Assembly (NCBI GenBank): GCA_028818695.1
Contig: JAPPNK010000021.1
Location: 81,245-145,244 of the forward strand
Source: Candidatus Poribacteria bacterium
GTDB taxonomy: Bacteria; Poribacteria; WGA-4E; GCA-2687025
Direction of reading: 5' to 3'
Length of the DNA: 64,000 nt
The position numbers and the translations under genes were made by a program. A model generated the notes under the pieces. It did not search any database, had not been told where the DNA came from, and saw only the letters and a program-made list of their open reading frames with translations. Positions 1 to 8,209 of this stretch are shown here, one piece after another (within the stretch, counting starts at the first letter, position 1; the number at the start of each line of letters is the position of its first letter).

Positions 1-621
1 TTCCGAATGCCCCGGCGTCTTCATCATCTTGACCGTCAACTCTCCAACCTGGACCGTTTCGCCCTCCGCTAGATGAGCCGTCTCGCCGAGATGGCGCGGC
101 GTCTTCATATCCTCGCCCATGACGACGGGAACTTTGAACCGCTTTTGAAGCGCATCAACCCCTTCCACATGGTCGGCATGCCCATGCGTCAACAGGATGA
201 GCGACGGGTTCAGCTCTTCGCTCTCCGCCGTCTCGATGATCTGTTCAGGATGGGCGGCGGTGTCGACGATCGCGCATGCGTTCGTTTTTTTGCATACAAG
301 CAAAAAGGAGAAGACGGGCCATCCGCCGACATAGTTCATGAGCCGTATGACGCGCGCGTCGGGGTCGGCGTCTTCCGGCTCCTCCGCCGGCGCCCACTTG
401 CCGGACGCAATCGCCCATAGCCGTTCGCCGTCCAGTTGGAGCGCGGACGCGACCTTGCCCGTTTCGTCTCGGTTCGGGCTGCGTTCATAGTTTTCAAAGT
501 CGCGCAGCAGATCGGTCGGCAGCCCGGCGTCTTTTGCCGTCTCTTCCAGAGAGCGTCTCAGCCCCATCCGCGCCTTTCCGATGATGTCTCCAAATTCGTC
601 TTCCAGCTCTATGGCTACCAT
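1..621 (-). CDS. HTH (XRE-like) - metallo-beta-lactamase fold fusion protein, partial (C-terminus beyond window)
   Basis: Reading the minus strand from the ATG at 621 gives an open frame of 207 codons that runs off the left edge. Residues 1-75 look like an XRE-type helix-turn-helix (IGKARMGLRRSLEETAKDAG followed by a second helix pair). Residues 90-207 are the start of a metallo-beta-lactamase fold, with the zinc motif THGHADH (H146, H148, D150, H151) and a further histidine in TPGH (H205). MBL proteins are usually hydrolases acting on thioesters, lactones or nucleic acids; the substrate here is unknown. The N-terminal DNA-binding-like domain is unusual and suggests either a regulator that senses a metabolite or a degenerate HTH used for binding. 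The gene lies 27 bp downstream of the foldase gene and is probably co-transcribed with it. The MBL call is firm; the HTH call is moderate. Confidence 0.85.
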   Translation of the reverse strand, partial: MVAIELEDEFGDIIGKARMGLRRSLEETAKDAGLPTDLLRDFENYERSPNRDETGKVASALQLDGERLWAIASGKWAPAEEPEDADPDARVIRLMNYVGGWPVFSFLLVCKKTNACAIVDTAAHPEQIIETAESEELNPSLILLTHGHADHVEGVDALQKRFKVPVVMGEDMKTPRHLGETAHLAEGETVQVGELTVKMMKTPGHSE

Positions 622-648
622 GTCGGTTCCTTCCGTTTTGGGCAACGT

Positions 649-2571
649 TTAATATTCTGCCAGCGCCTTCGCGTTGTATTCGATGTCCGCCTCGTTCCGC
701 ACATCTTGAAGCCATGACTCGCGTATGTAGTGGCGCTTGCTGGCGAGAAGACGCCGCCGTATCTCCTGCCGTTGTTCGTCGGTCAGCTCCTCTAGGTTCG
801 CGTCCGTTCTCTGTTTCAGCTCAATGATGAAGGCTCCGTCGTCGCCTTTGAAGACGCCCTGAATCTCCCCCTCGGTCATGCGGAACGCGGCGATCATCGC
901 CTTCCTGCCGAGACCGATGCCGCTGATATACCCGTTCAGGTTGGAGGAAAATTCGATCGTGTCTTGGGGGGTCATCTCGGCAGGGTCGTTCTCACCGGGG
1001 CTGTACTTTTTGACAAGGTCGTCCAATGTATCCCCGTCCTCCAGCTCCGCGTACAGCTTCTCAGCGGCTGCCATTGCAAGATCGCGCGCTTTCTGCCCCT
1101 TCAGTATCGTATCAATTTCCGACCTCGCCTCGTCAAACGGCTGGGCGCCTTCGCTCCGTTTTTCGTTGACCCGAATGAGCAGATAGCTTTGCACAGCGTC
1201 CCTCTCGATAACCTGTATCGGCTCGCTCCATTGTTCGAGCGGAGCGATAAAAACAGCTCTGTTCACATCAGAGTTGCGAAACGCCGGGTCTAGACCCCCG
1301 CCGAAAGTGTCGAAACGCGAGAAAAAGCCTGTTGTCGTCAAGACCGCGTTATACGGCGTAAACCGCTCTTTAGTCAACGCCTCCTCCAGCCCGCCTGCCG
1401 AGTCGATCTCAAAATACAGCTCTTGTATGTCTTCCCTCGCTCGGTCGGACTGCCTCGCCTTTCTGATGGCGAAGCGAATATCTGACTGTACCGCTTCAAG
1501 CGGCTTTTGATCGCGCGCGTCTTCAAGCTGGATAATATGTACGCCGTACGCGGAACGCACAGGCTCGCTCAGGTCCCCCTTTTGGGCGAGGGCGAAGGCG
1601 GCTTCAGTGAACTCTGGAACCATCGTCTTGTCGTCAAACCAACCGAGGTCGCCGCCGAGAGCGGCGGTTCCCGGGTCGGCGGAATGCTCCCGCGCCAGAG
1701 CCGCAAAATCGGCTCCCTCCGCCTTTATTTGTTCAAGCAGCTCCTGCGCTTTCTTCTCGGTGGCGGCGCGCGCCTCCGGCGTGTCCTCTTCGTCTTTCAG
1801 GAGAATATGCCGCGCCCGCCTCTCCTCCACGGAAAACTCCGATTTGCGCCGTTCGTAATAATCGGCGATGTCCTCCTCGGTCACTTCGACGGGCGCAAAG
1901 GCGACGGTCAGCTTCACAAACTCAAGGTTGACCGCCTCGCCCTGCCAGAACATGTCCTGATTTGCGTCGTAAAACGCCTGCGCCTCTTCGTCGGAAATTT
2001 CAATGCTGGAAAGATAACCCTCGTAGGTAAAGGTCGCATACCGCAGAATCGCCTTCGTGTTCCTTTCAAGATAATCCGCCTCAATCTCCTTCGTCGAGAC
2101 GACGGGGAGCTGATGCGCCAAAGAGTAAACGCTGTTGCGGGCTCTCTCTCTCCATATCGTTTCCAGCCGGGCAGCCTCCGGCAGATACCCATACCGCGCA
2201 TAGTCGCTGCCAATTTCGGGGCTTCGAGAAACGGCGCGCTTGATGGCGGAGAGGTCCAGCGACGTCTTGAGTTCGCGCGCTTTAGACATGATGAGCATAC
2301 TGTTTATGATTTCGTCGGACGCTTCTGCATGCAGATCAACGTCGCCTTGGTTCCTCATCTGCTGCCTGCTGGATACCATGCGAAGCACATTCTGGTACAC
2401 CTGCGCGTCCACCTTTTCCCCGTTGACCTTGAGTATCCATGGCGCGCCGCCTCCGAACATAGCGCTGGGATCGACTCCCGCGACGACCAGTCCAAACATC
2501 GCGGCGAATACGATCGCCATGACCCACATGATAATGCCTTTGAACAGTTTAGAGCGAAAGAATGCCATCAT
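649..2571 (-). CDS. PpiD/SurA-like peptidyl-prolyl cis-trans isomerase, membrane anchored
   Basis: A 640-residue periplasmic foldase. The N-terminus has one transmembrane helix (around IIMWVMAIVFAAMFGLVVAG), then a SurA_N-like helical region. A clear parvulin (PpiC) domain follows at about residues 249-352, with RRARHILLK, GGDLGWF and AYGVHIIQLED. The last 250 residues resemble a second, degenerate rotamase/chaperone module, as in PpiD. Parvulins isomerise X-Pro bonds and help outer-membrane proteins fold. The divergent BamA-like gene fits that role, and the very large secreted proteins in this window are plausible clients. Start: the frame extends to a TTG at 2592, but the ATG at 2571 has a GGAG ten bases upstream and is preferred. 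It probably forms an operon with the MBL gene downstream. Confidence 0.9.
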   Translation of the reverse strand: MMAFFRSKLFKGIIMWVMAIVFAAMFGLVVAGVDPSAMFGGGAPWILKVNGEKVDAQVYQNVLRMVSSRQQMRNQGDVDLHAEASDEIINSMLIMSKARELKTSLDLSAIKRAVSRSPEIGSDYARYGYLPEAARLETIWRERARNSVYSLAHQLPVVSTKEIEADYLERNTKAILRYATFTYEGYLSSIEISDEEAQAFYDANQDMFWQGEAVNLEFVKLTVAFAPVEVTEEDIADYYERRKSEFSVEERRARHILLKDEEDTPEARAATEKKAQELLEQIKAEGADFAALAREHSADPGTAALGGDLGWFDDKTMVPEFTEAAFALAQKGDLSEPVRSAYGVHIIQLEDARDQKPLEAVQSDIRFAIRKARQSDRAREDIQELYFEIDSAGGLEEALTKERFTPYNAVLTTTGFFSRFDTFGGGLDPAFRNSDVNRAVFIAPLEQWSEPIQVIERDAVQSYLLIRVNEKRSEGAQPFDEARSEIDTILKGQKARDLAMAAAEKLYAELEDGDTLDDLVKKYSPGENDPAEMTPQDTIEFSSNLNGYISGIGLGRKAMIAAFRMTEGEIQGVFKGDDGAFIIELKQRTDANLEELTDEQRQEIRRRLLASKRHYIRESWLQDVRNEADIEYNAKALAEY

Positions 2572-2637
2572 GGCGAAGCGTCTCCGAGACAAGTTTGCTG
2601 CTGAACCGAGCGGGCGTTTCTATCCGCCCCCGCATAC

Positions 2638-2646
2638 TGGTATAAT
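2638..2646 (+). promoter_or_regulatory. Extended -10 sigma70-type promoter for the BamA-like gene
   Basis: TGGTATAAT is a perfect extended -10 element (TGn plus TATAAT). The -35 region, around 2617-2623, is weak, as is usual for extended -10 promoters. Transcription would start near 2653, leaving a leader of about 98 nt before the ATG at 2751. This is a sequence match only. Confidence 0.55.
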
Positions 2647-2750
2647 GTAGCGTATCGGTTCAGATTAATCAAGCTGACGTCGTCAGCCCTGCCCTTTGAG
2701 CTGGGACGATGAACCTTTCAAATTGCGGCGTTGACAAATGAGGGGGATGA

Positions 2751-4595
2751 ATGCGGTTCGCTTGTCGAACGGATGGGAGCGGAGGCTTGATTCGACGCCT
2801 CCTTCTGTGCGCGGCGCTGACGGCGGCGTTTCAAACCGCTTTACACGCGGAGACGCCGTCCTACCCCCTGAAGAGCGTCACCCTGTTCGGTTTCCGCGCC
2901 TATCTGTCTGAATTTCGGAAGACGACGGCCGAATTGAACGACAAGCCGTACGACAAGGCGCAGCTGCAAGCCGCCATTGACGGGATTGTGAGCCATTACC
3001 GCGAGAACGGCTATCGATTCGCGCGCGCGGCTCCTGTCAAAACGCGCCTGCTGCGCGGCAGATCGCCCGGCTACCACGCGACAGTGCGCATGGACGAAGG
3101 CGTTGTGCGCGAAATCGAAGTGCGCGGCGCCGCGCATACCCGCGAGGAGGTGATCCTAAGCCAGCTGCTGCTGAAACATGGAAAGGTGTATTTCGAAGCG
3201 GACAGGGAAGAGAGTGAACGCATCCTGCGCGAAAAACCCTACATCGGCGGAGCGAGCATACAGGCGGAAGCGGACCCTCAGACAAACCGCGTCAAGGCGA
3301 TCGTGACGATTGAGGAGCTCTGGGGGCTGGTGCCGCGCTTCCGCTTGGTCGACACGGCAGGCGACACAACGCTCAAAGGCTTCCTGCGCGGCGAAATCGG
3401 TTTTTTAATAAATCTCACCGACTCCAACTTTCTAGGCAGCGGGCAGCGCTGGCGGTTTCAATACCGCTGGGACGCCAAAAGGTTCAACCGCGAAACGGAT
3501 CGCATCGAAGGCGGACGAAGCCGCACGGGAATACAGATGAACGATCCAAACCTTTTTGGAAGCCGATGGATATTCTCGGCGCAGTATCTGCAGCAGCCGC
3601 TCACCGACATTGACGCTTGGGAGGCGTCGCTCTCGCTTCCGTTATACTCGCTTCGGGCAAACTGGGCGGCGTCGCTGTCCGCATACGACTTCGGCCGTTT
3701 GAGCGACTACCGCCAGGACGGCGTTCTTCTTCGGCAGCGGGAACGTCATTTAAAGGGTCAAGCGGCGAGCGTCACAAGGGCGTTCGGGAAGCCGAATCGG
3801 CGGCTCTTGACCTCCGTATGGCTCCGCCATGGCATTGAAGAATCGCGCCTGACGCTGCCTGAAGAGCGGCAAGAACCGCGCGCAACCCATGCGCTCATCG
3901 GCGGGCAGGTGTCAGCGCGTTCCATCCGCTTTCGTCAGTACCGCAATCTGGACAGGATGGGAAATGTGGAGGACATTGCGCTTGGGCATTCGTTCAATGT
4001 CGGCGCCGGCGTCGGTCTGACGGCTCTCTCAAACGATCTGAACGAACTGCGCCCGTCGCTGTCGTACCGCATATCGGCGCCGATCGGACAGGAGATTCTG
4101 TGGCAGAGCGCGTTGTCCGCGGAAGGTTCCTATCATTTTGAATCTGCCCGTCTGGAGGATGCGTCGGCGCTGGTTTATACGCGGCTGTTTCTTCGGCGCG
4201 GCTCATCGAGAATGGCGGTCGTCCGCGCCCAGTACGAATCGCGCTTCCGCCCCCGCCTAGAGAGCAATCTGCTGCTGGGAGGCGAGTTTGGCATACGGGG
4301 CTACAGCTCCCGCGCGCTGGACGGTCAAAGCAAGATCATATTGAACATTGAGGCGCGGCAGACGGTCTGGGAGCATCCGTTTTTTGCGGCGATGGGCGCG
4401 CTGTTTTACGACCACGGCTTCATCTGGCGGGATTCCCCAGCATGGAGCAATACCGCCCGCAGCGTCGGGTTCGGGCTGCGCATCGGCGTCCGTCGGATTG
4501 CGCGCGCGCCCGTCCTGCGCGTTGACGCCGCCTACGGCTTCGACTCATCCTCTCCCGGCTGGCTTCTTCACTTCGGCACGGGTCACCATTTTTAA
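2751..4595 (+). CDS. BamA/TamA-family outer-membrane protein (POTRA + beta-barrel)
   Basis: A 614-residue Omp85-superfamily protein. It has a signal peptide (LIRRLLLCAALTAAFQTALHA), about two POTRA domains (residues ~38-200), and a barrel of roughly 400 residues. The barrel carries the IRGYSS motif, matching the (V/I)RGY/F lid-lock signature of loop 6, and ends in an aromatic residue (HHF), as expected of outer-membrane barrels. Omp85 proteins insert or translocate proteins at the outer membrane. Two POTRA-like repeats make it shorter than canonical BamA (five POTRAs, ~800 aa), so a TamA-like or accessory role is as likely as core BamA. The start has a strong AGGGGGA ribosome site. It is divergent from the foldase gene. 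Confidence 0.88.
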   Translation: MRFACRTDGSGGLIRRLLLCAALTAAFQTALHAETPSYPLKSVTLFGFRAYLSEFRKTTAELNDKPYDKAQLQAAIDGIVSHYRENGYRFARAAPVKTRLLRGRSPGYHATVRMDEGVVREIEVRGAAHTREEVILSQLLLKHGKVYFEADREESERILREKPYIGGASIQAEADPQTNRVKAIVTIEELWGLVPRFRLVDTAGDTTLKGFLRGEIGFLINLTDSNFLGSGQRWRFQYRWDAKRFNRETDRIEGGRSRTGIQMNDPNLFGSRWIFSAQYLQQPLTDIDAWEASLSLPLYSLRANWAASLSAYDFGRLSDYRQDGVLLRQRERHLKGQAASVTRAFGKPNRRLLTSVWLRHGIEESRLTLPEERQEPRATHALIGGQVSARSIRFRQYRNLDRMGNVEDIALGHSFNVGAGVGLTALSNDLNELRPSLSYRISAPIGQEILWQSALSAEGSYHFESARLEDASALVYTRLFLRRGSSRMAVVRAQYESRFRPRLESNLLLGGEFGIRGYSSRALDGQSKIILNIEARQTVWEHPFFAAMGALFYDHGFIWRDSPAWSNTARSVGFGLRIGVRRIARAPVLRVDAAYGFDSSSPGWLLHFGTGHHF

Positions 4596-4674
4596 GACCG
4601 CTCTCTCTTGCGCGTACATGCCGCAGGCGGTATGATGAGCCTTCCGTTCAGACATCATCGATAGAGGCGTCCGT

Positions 4675-5847
4675 ATGAAAATCGCGTCCGTATCCGCCGA
4701 GTGGATCCATGTCCCGATACCGTATGAGAAGCAGCATGTGAGCGATTTTGGCAGAATCGCCTCCTTTGACACAACCCTTGTGCGCGTTGAGACAGAATGC
4801 GGACTTGCGGGCTACGGCGAGTCGAAGGCGGCTGTCGGCAGCTCCGGCGTTTACCATGCGCTCGTAACGACAGTGGAGAAGGAACTGGCGCCGATTGTGA
4901 TCGGGGAGGATCCGCGGAATCCAGCGCGTCTATGGGAGCTCATGTATAACGGAACGCGCGCGCATTACGCGCTTGACGAGGGGCGCGTCTTTCCGATACT
5001 CGGCCGGCGCGGGGCGACCGTCTCGGCAATGAGCGGAATCGACATGGCTCTCTGGGACATACTCGGCAGATCGCTCAACGCGCCTGTCTGGCAGCTCCTC
5101 GGCGGAAAATGCCGCGACAAGATGCGCGCCTACGCCTCCGGCGGATGGGCGCCCGTTGAAACGATCGGGGAGCAGCTGCTCAGCTATGTGGAAGCGGGCG
5201 GATTTGACGCGGTCAAGATGCGCATCGGCATCGCGGACGGGCGGGTGGAAGACTCGGTCGCCCGCGTCTATGCGGCGCGCGAAGCGCTCGGCAGCCGAAT
5301 CGACATCATGACAGACGCGCATGGCACCTTCAGCGTCGCCGGCGCGAAGCGTTTCTGCAGAGAAGCCGCGGACGCCAACATCGCATGGTTTGAGGAGCCT
5401 GTAGTCGCGGACGACAAGGCGGGCTGCGCCGAGGTGCGCGCCTCCACCGACATACCGATCGCCGCCGGCGAAAGCGAATTCACCCGCTTCGACTTCCGCG
5501 ATCTGGCTGATCAGCGGGCGGTCGATATTTTTCAGCCCGACCTAGCCATCTGCGGCGGCGTAACCGAAGCGATGCGCATCGCGGCGCTCGGATCGGCGTA
5601 TCAGATACAGCTGGCGCCGCATCTGTGGGGCGGCGCGCTCATGTTCTCCGCCGGCATGCAGATCGCAGCCGCCGCGCCGAATGTGTTTATCCTTGAATAC
5701 TCCTTAGGCGCAAATCCGATGCTCCATGACCTTGCCCAAGAAGAATTTCCGGTGGAGAACGGACAGATCGAAATACCCGACCGACCGGGGCTGGGCGTCA
5801 CGGTGAATGAGGAGTTTGTAAAACGCCATCGTGTCGAAACAGGCTAA
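4675..5847 (+). CDS. Mandelate racemase/muconate lactonizing enzyme family protein (enolase superfamily)
   Basis: A 390-residue enolase-superfamily enzyme with an N-terminal capping domain (1-130) and a TIM barrel. Metal ligands are D214 (in TDAH), E240 (WFEEP) and E266 (AAGESE). The general acid/base dyad is D289 (QPDLAICGG) and H316 (LAPHLWGG), 27 residues apart as in mandelate racemase. The KxK motif on strand 2 reads K181-M-R183, so the second lysine is replaced by arginine; this argues for a one-base dehydratase rather than a racemase. The likely substrate is a sugar acid or related alpha-hydroxy acid, but it cannot be named from sequence. It is a stand-alone gene 79 bp after the barrel gene, convergent with the TPR gene downstream. 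Confidence 0.9.
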   Translation: MKIASVSAEWIHVPIPYEKQHVSDFGRIASFDTTLVRVETECGLAGYGESKAAVGSSGVYHALVTTVEKELAPIVIGEDPRNPARLWELMYNGTRAHYALDEGRVFPILGRRGATVSAMSGIDMALWDILGRSLNAPVWQLLGGKCRDKMRAYASGGWAPVETIGEQLLSYVEAGGFDAVKMRIGIADGRVEDSVARVYAAREALGSRIDIMTDAHGTFSVAGAKRFCREAADANIAWFEEPVVADDKAGCAEVRASTDIPIAAGESEFTRFDFRDLADQRAVDIFQPDLAICGGVTEAMRIAALGSAYQIQLAPHLWGGALMFSAGMQIAAAAPNVFILEYSLGANPMLHDLAQEEFPVENGQIEIPDRPGLGVTVNEEFVKRHRVETG

Positions 5848-5915
5848 CAGCGCCGCCCTTTAAGTTGGACATATCAGCGGACGAGCGCGAGCGGTTTCTG
5901 CGCCGCTCCTAAGAG

Positions 5916-5931
5916 TCCCGCTTGCGCGGGA
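5916..5931. repeat. Dispersed palindromic repeat (TCCCGC-TTGC-GCGGGA)
   Basis: A 6-bp perfect stem with a 4-base loop, related to the ATTCCCGCGAAAGCGGGAAT repeats near 63.4 and 63.95 kb. The flanking bases agagt...agtaat also recur around the copy at 63952. It lies in the 214-bp gap between convergent genes. Confidence 0.6.
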
Positions 5932-5960
5932 GTAATCATGTAAATGACGGTCTGGTTGGC

Positions 5961-5988
5961 GAAGCCTTTTCCTTTAAAGAAAGGCTTT
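5961..5988. terminator. Probable bidirectional terminator hairpin
   Basis: AAGCCTTT (5962-5969) pairs with AAAGGCTT (5980-5987), with a wobble or extra pair on either side. Short T or A stretches lie beside it. It sits between the convergent enolase-superfamily gene and the TPR gene, where a shared terminator is expected. Confidence 0.45.
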
Positions 5989-6061
5989 GTTCGTCCAACG
6001 GTCCCAGCTTTATGCGAGAGGTCAGCGGAATGCGGTTGATGCCCCGACTTAGAGAGATTGT

Positions 6062-7252
6062 TTAAAAAGAGAACTGGGCGAATTGCATCGACAACTGCGT
6101 TTCGGTTCGCTCAAACGGCGTATGTTGCGCGGTTGAGCTTGGACGCCTGAACAGTCTGGACGTCGAGAGGTGGTATCCAAGCGTGGAGACGAGCGGCGAA
6201 AAGATAGCGCCGATGCGCGCCCCGTGTATCAGGTCGCGCCGGGTCGGATTCTCATTGCTCAACTTGACAACCAGCGCGCCAATCAACGGCGGCAGGACCG
6301 CGCCCGCAAACGCGCTTCTGGAAGCGCCATGCCCAAAGCTGACCAGCCTGCCGACCTCCGGAACGCGCATCATGGAGCTCAAAACAAGGCCGGACGCCAT
6401 GATCGTCAGCTGATCGTCCGTCTCCTTGTAACCCATAACGGAGGCGACGAAGAGAAGCCACCCGCCCATCGCGGTTCCAGTGAAATAGCTGCCGAGTATC
6501 TGCGCCCCAATCGTTTTCGGCGTGGAGAACCGCTGTTGCATGCTGTCTTCAAAGCCGGGCTGCGGCAGCGCCCATTTCACCATTTCCATGTTGGCGACCG
6601 CGCGCGTGTATTTCGGGTCGATCTCCAGAGCGGTTTGGAACGCCTCATACGCGTCGGAGTACCGTTCTAGATCATAATACGTCTCTCCGAGCAGGTTCCA
6701 TATCTCCGCCGTACCGTTTTTCTGAACCGCCTGCTCTAAGAGCGCCGCCGCCCTGCCGTATTCGCCCTGGCGCCGCTCCTGCTGAGCCATTCTTTTCAAA
6801 TTGTCGGCCGAGGCGCCTTCCGCGCCGAGCAGCGTCAGCTCCCTTTTCACCTTTTCCATGTTGACGGCCGCGTGTGTATATTTCGGATCAACCTCCAGAG
6901 CAGTTTGGAACGCCTCGTATGATTCGAGGTACCGTTCCAGCTCATAATACGCCTCTCCGAGCAGGTTCCACATCTCCGCCGTCCCTTTTCTCTGAACCGC
7001 CATCTCTAAGATCTTCGCCGAGACGTCGTATTGGCCAACTTGCTGCGCCTGACTAGCCATTCTTTTCCATTCGTCGGCAGGGATCTTGTCGAGGTCGGGA
7101 TCGGAGTCTTCCGGTATTTTCAATTCGCCGGCCGGGACCCTGTCGGAGCCTTCCGGTTGCGCCGCGCCTTCGGCGCCTTCTTCAGCCGCCGCCGCGCACG
7201 CCAAGATCAACAAAAACGCCGACGCGCATGCAAGTAAATTAAGCCGCTTCAA
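6062..7252 (-). CDS. TPR-repeat exported protein with C-terminal hydrophobic domain (short paralogue)
   Basis: A 396-residue protein of unknown function. A Sec or lipoprotein-like signal (LLACASAFLLILAC, then Glu-rich) is followed by an acidic linker. Two 84-93 residue TPR units follow, each with WNLLGE(A/T)YY and ALE(V/I)DPKYT. A conserved ~150-residue C-terminal region has two or three hydrophobic stretches (GGWLLFVASVMGY, LTIMASGLVLSSMM, AFAGAVLPPLIGALVV) and ends in Phe. The start is TTG at 7252 with AGGGG seven bases upstream; its first codons overlap the oxygenase stop by 14 bp, so the two are translationally coupled. The gene at 8210-10216 is a tandem paralogue with five TPR units. It is probably an envelope scaffold; no enzymatic motif is visible. 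Confidence 0.8.
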   Translation of the reverse strand: MKRLNLLACASAFLLILACAAAAEEGAEGAAQPEGSDRVPAGELKIPEDSDPDLDKIPADEWKRMASQAQQVGQYDVSAKILEMAVQRKGTAEMWNLLGEAYYELERYLESYEAFQTALEVDPKYTHAAVNMEKVKRELTLLGAEGASADNLKRMAQQERRQGEYGRAAALLEQAVQKNGTAEIWNLLGETYYDLERYSDAYEAFQTALEIDPKYTRAVANMEMVKWALPQPGFEDSMQQRFSTPKTIGAQILGSYFTGTAMGGWLLFVASVMGYKETDDQLTIMASGLVLSSMMRVPEVGRLVSFGHGASRSAFAGAVLPPLIGALVVKLSNENPTRRDLIHGARIGAIFSPLVSTLGYHLSTSRLFRRPSSTAQHTPFERTETQLSMQFAQFSF

Positions 7253-8042
7253 TTCGATTCCCCTGACAGTGTACTGGTCTAAAGAGCGATTGCCGTTTTT
7301 TCGGCATGGAGGCGACCAGCTCAGGATGCGGTTCCCAGCTGTGCCACTTGCTGCCGACAGTGTTATAGCAGTTGAAGACGGCGACGCGGTCGCGCTCTGC
7401 GTTCTCCCAGCGCGCGCCCGTGTGCGTGATCGCCTCCGTAAAGAACAGCGCTGAGCCTGCGGGGCATTCGTAGCTGTCCCACAGGTCGCTGTCGCGGTCT
7501 TGCATCTCCTTTGGAGCCGAAAAGACCGCTTTGTGGCTCCCTGTCAAAAAGAGCGTTCCGCCCTCCCGTTTGTTGACAGGGTTCAATTCCCAGACAACGC
7601 GCGTCAGCCCGCTGTTCGCCTTGCCTGGGACGCAGGAGTAGGTGTGATGGTTGCCGGGAAAACGCATGAGACCGTTGCCGCCGTGCGGACGGAAATTGTC
7701 ATGCCCTTTTGAGCGAATTGTCAAAAAGCTCCCTTCAAAACGGAAGCCGTACCCGTCCGCCGAAGCGAGCGGCATATGCGCCACAAACTCGTTCATGAAG
7801 CCGACGACGACAGGATGGTCGGTGAGCCGTTGAAGCGGTCCGCCGATGGAGGAGCGGTCTTTCGGCTCCAAGCCGTTCGGGTTGTTTTTCAGCTCGTAGC
7901 AGAAATCGCGCATCTCCTTGATCTCGTCGTTGGAGAGAACGCCTGGGACGGCGATCCAACCGTGTATATCGAAGAGATACTTTTGCCTCTCGGTGAATTC
8001 GATGGCGGGCAAGCCTTCTGAATTGATGTGAACAGGGTCCAT
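7239..8042 (-). CDS. Phytanoyl-CoA dioxygenase (PhyH)-family Fe(II)/2-oxoglutarate enzyme
   Basis: A 267-residue double-stranded beta-helix protein of the PhyH family. The expected HxD metal motif reads H120-G-G122. The distal histidine is H207 (EAITHTGAR) and the 2-oxoglutarate-binding arginine is probably R219. GGTLFLTGSHK (160-170) is the usual family signature. The missing acidic ligand is also seen in Fe(II)/2OG halogenases (HxG/HxA), but I recall LHGG-type motifs in other poribacterial PhyH homologues, so the substitution alone does not prove halogenation. The gene ends inside the start region of the TPR gene. A decayed copy lies at 10203-10405. Confidence 0.85.
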   Translation of the reverse strand: MDPVHINSEGLPAIEFTERQKYLFDIHGWIAVPGVLSNDEIKEMRDFCYELKNNPNGLEPKDRSSIGGPLQRLTDHPVVVGFMNEFVAHMPLASADGYGFRFEGSFLTIRSKGHDNFRPHGGNGLMRFPGNHHTYSCVPGKANSGLTRVVWELNPVNKREGGTLFLTGSHKAVFSAPKEMQDRDSDLWDSYECPAGSALFFTEAITHTGARWENAERDRVAVFNCYNTVGSKWHSWEPHPELVASMPKKRQSLFRPVHCQGNRIEAA

Positions 8043-8082
8043 GCTGCGCCTTTCGCCTTCAGTCGTTCATACCTTCACTCTT

Positions 8083-8088
8083 AGTATA
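8083..8088 (-). promoter_or_regulatory. Possible -10 element upstream of the PhyH-like gene
   Basis: The minus strand reads TATACT, about 40 bases before the ATG at 8042. The duplicate copy near 10.44 kb keeps TATATT within a conserved block (GTACACGGAA beside it). No good -35 is visible. Conservation between copies may simply reflect recent duplication. Confidence 0.3.
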
Positions 8089-8209
8089 ACGTACACGGAA
8101 CGGAGACGCATGTCTTCTCGGCGCCTGATTCTTGGATTGAGCGCCGCGTTAGGCTGAATCGGTCAGAGGTCTGCGGTATGCGGTTGACGCCCGACTTAGA
8201 GAGGATTGT

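Larger units (their letters stand above)
6012..8163. repeat. Tandem segmental duplication, unit 1
   Basis: This unit carries [TPR gene + PhyH-like gene] on the minus strand. Its left edge (gagaggtcagcgg, ATGCGGTTGATG, then the TPR stop region) and its right edge (GTTAGGCTGAATCGG at about 8149) match the edges of unit 2. Identity is high throughout the shared parts, including non-coding sequence upstream of the oxygenase gene. Confidence 0.85.

Noticed and set aside
1507-2604. Plus-strand open frame of 365 codons across the foldase gene
   Set aside because: The minus strand has a parvulin domain with conserved motifs; this frame has none.
7576-7592. GGTTCAATTCC-like stretch resembling a tRNA T-arm
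   Set aside because: It lies inside the PhyH-like gene and no acceptor or anticodon arms surround it.
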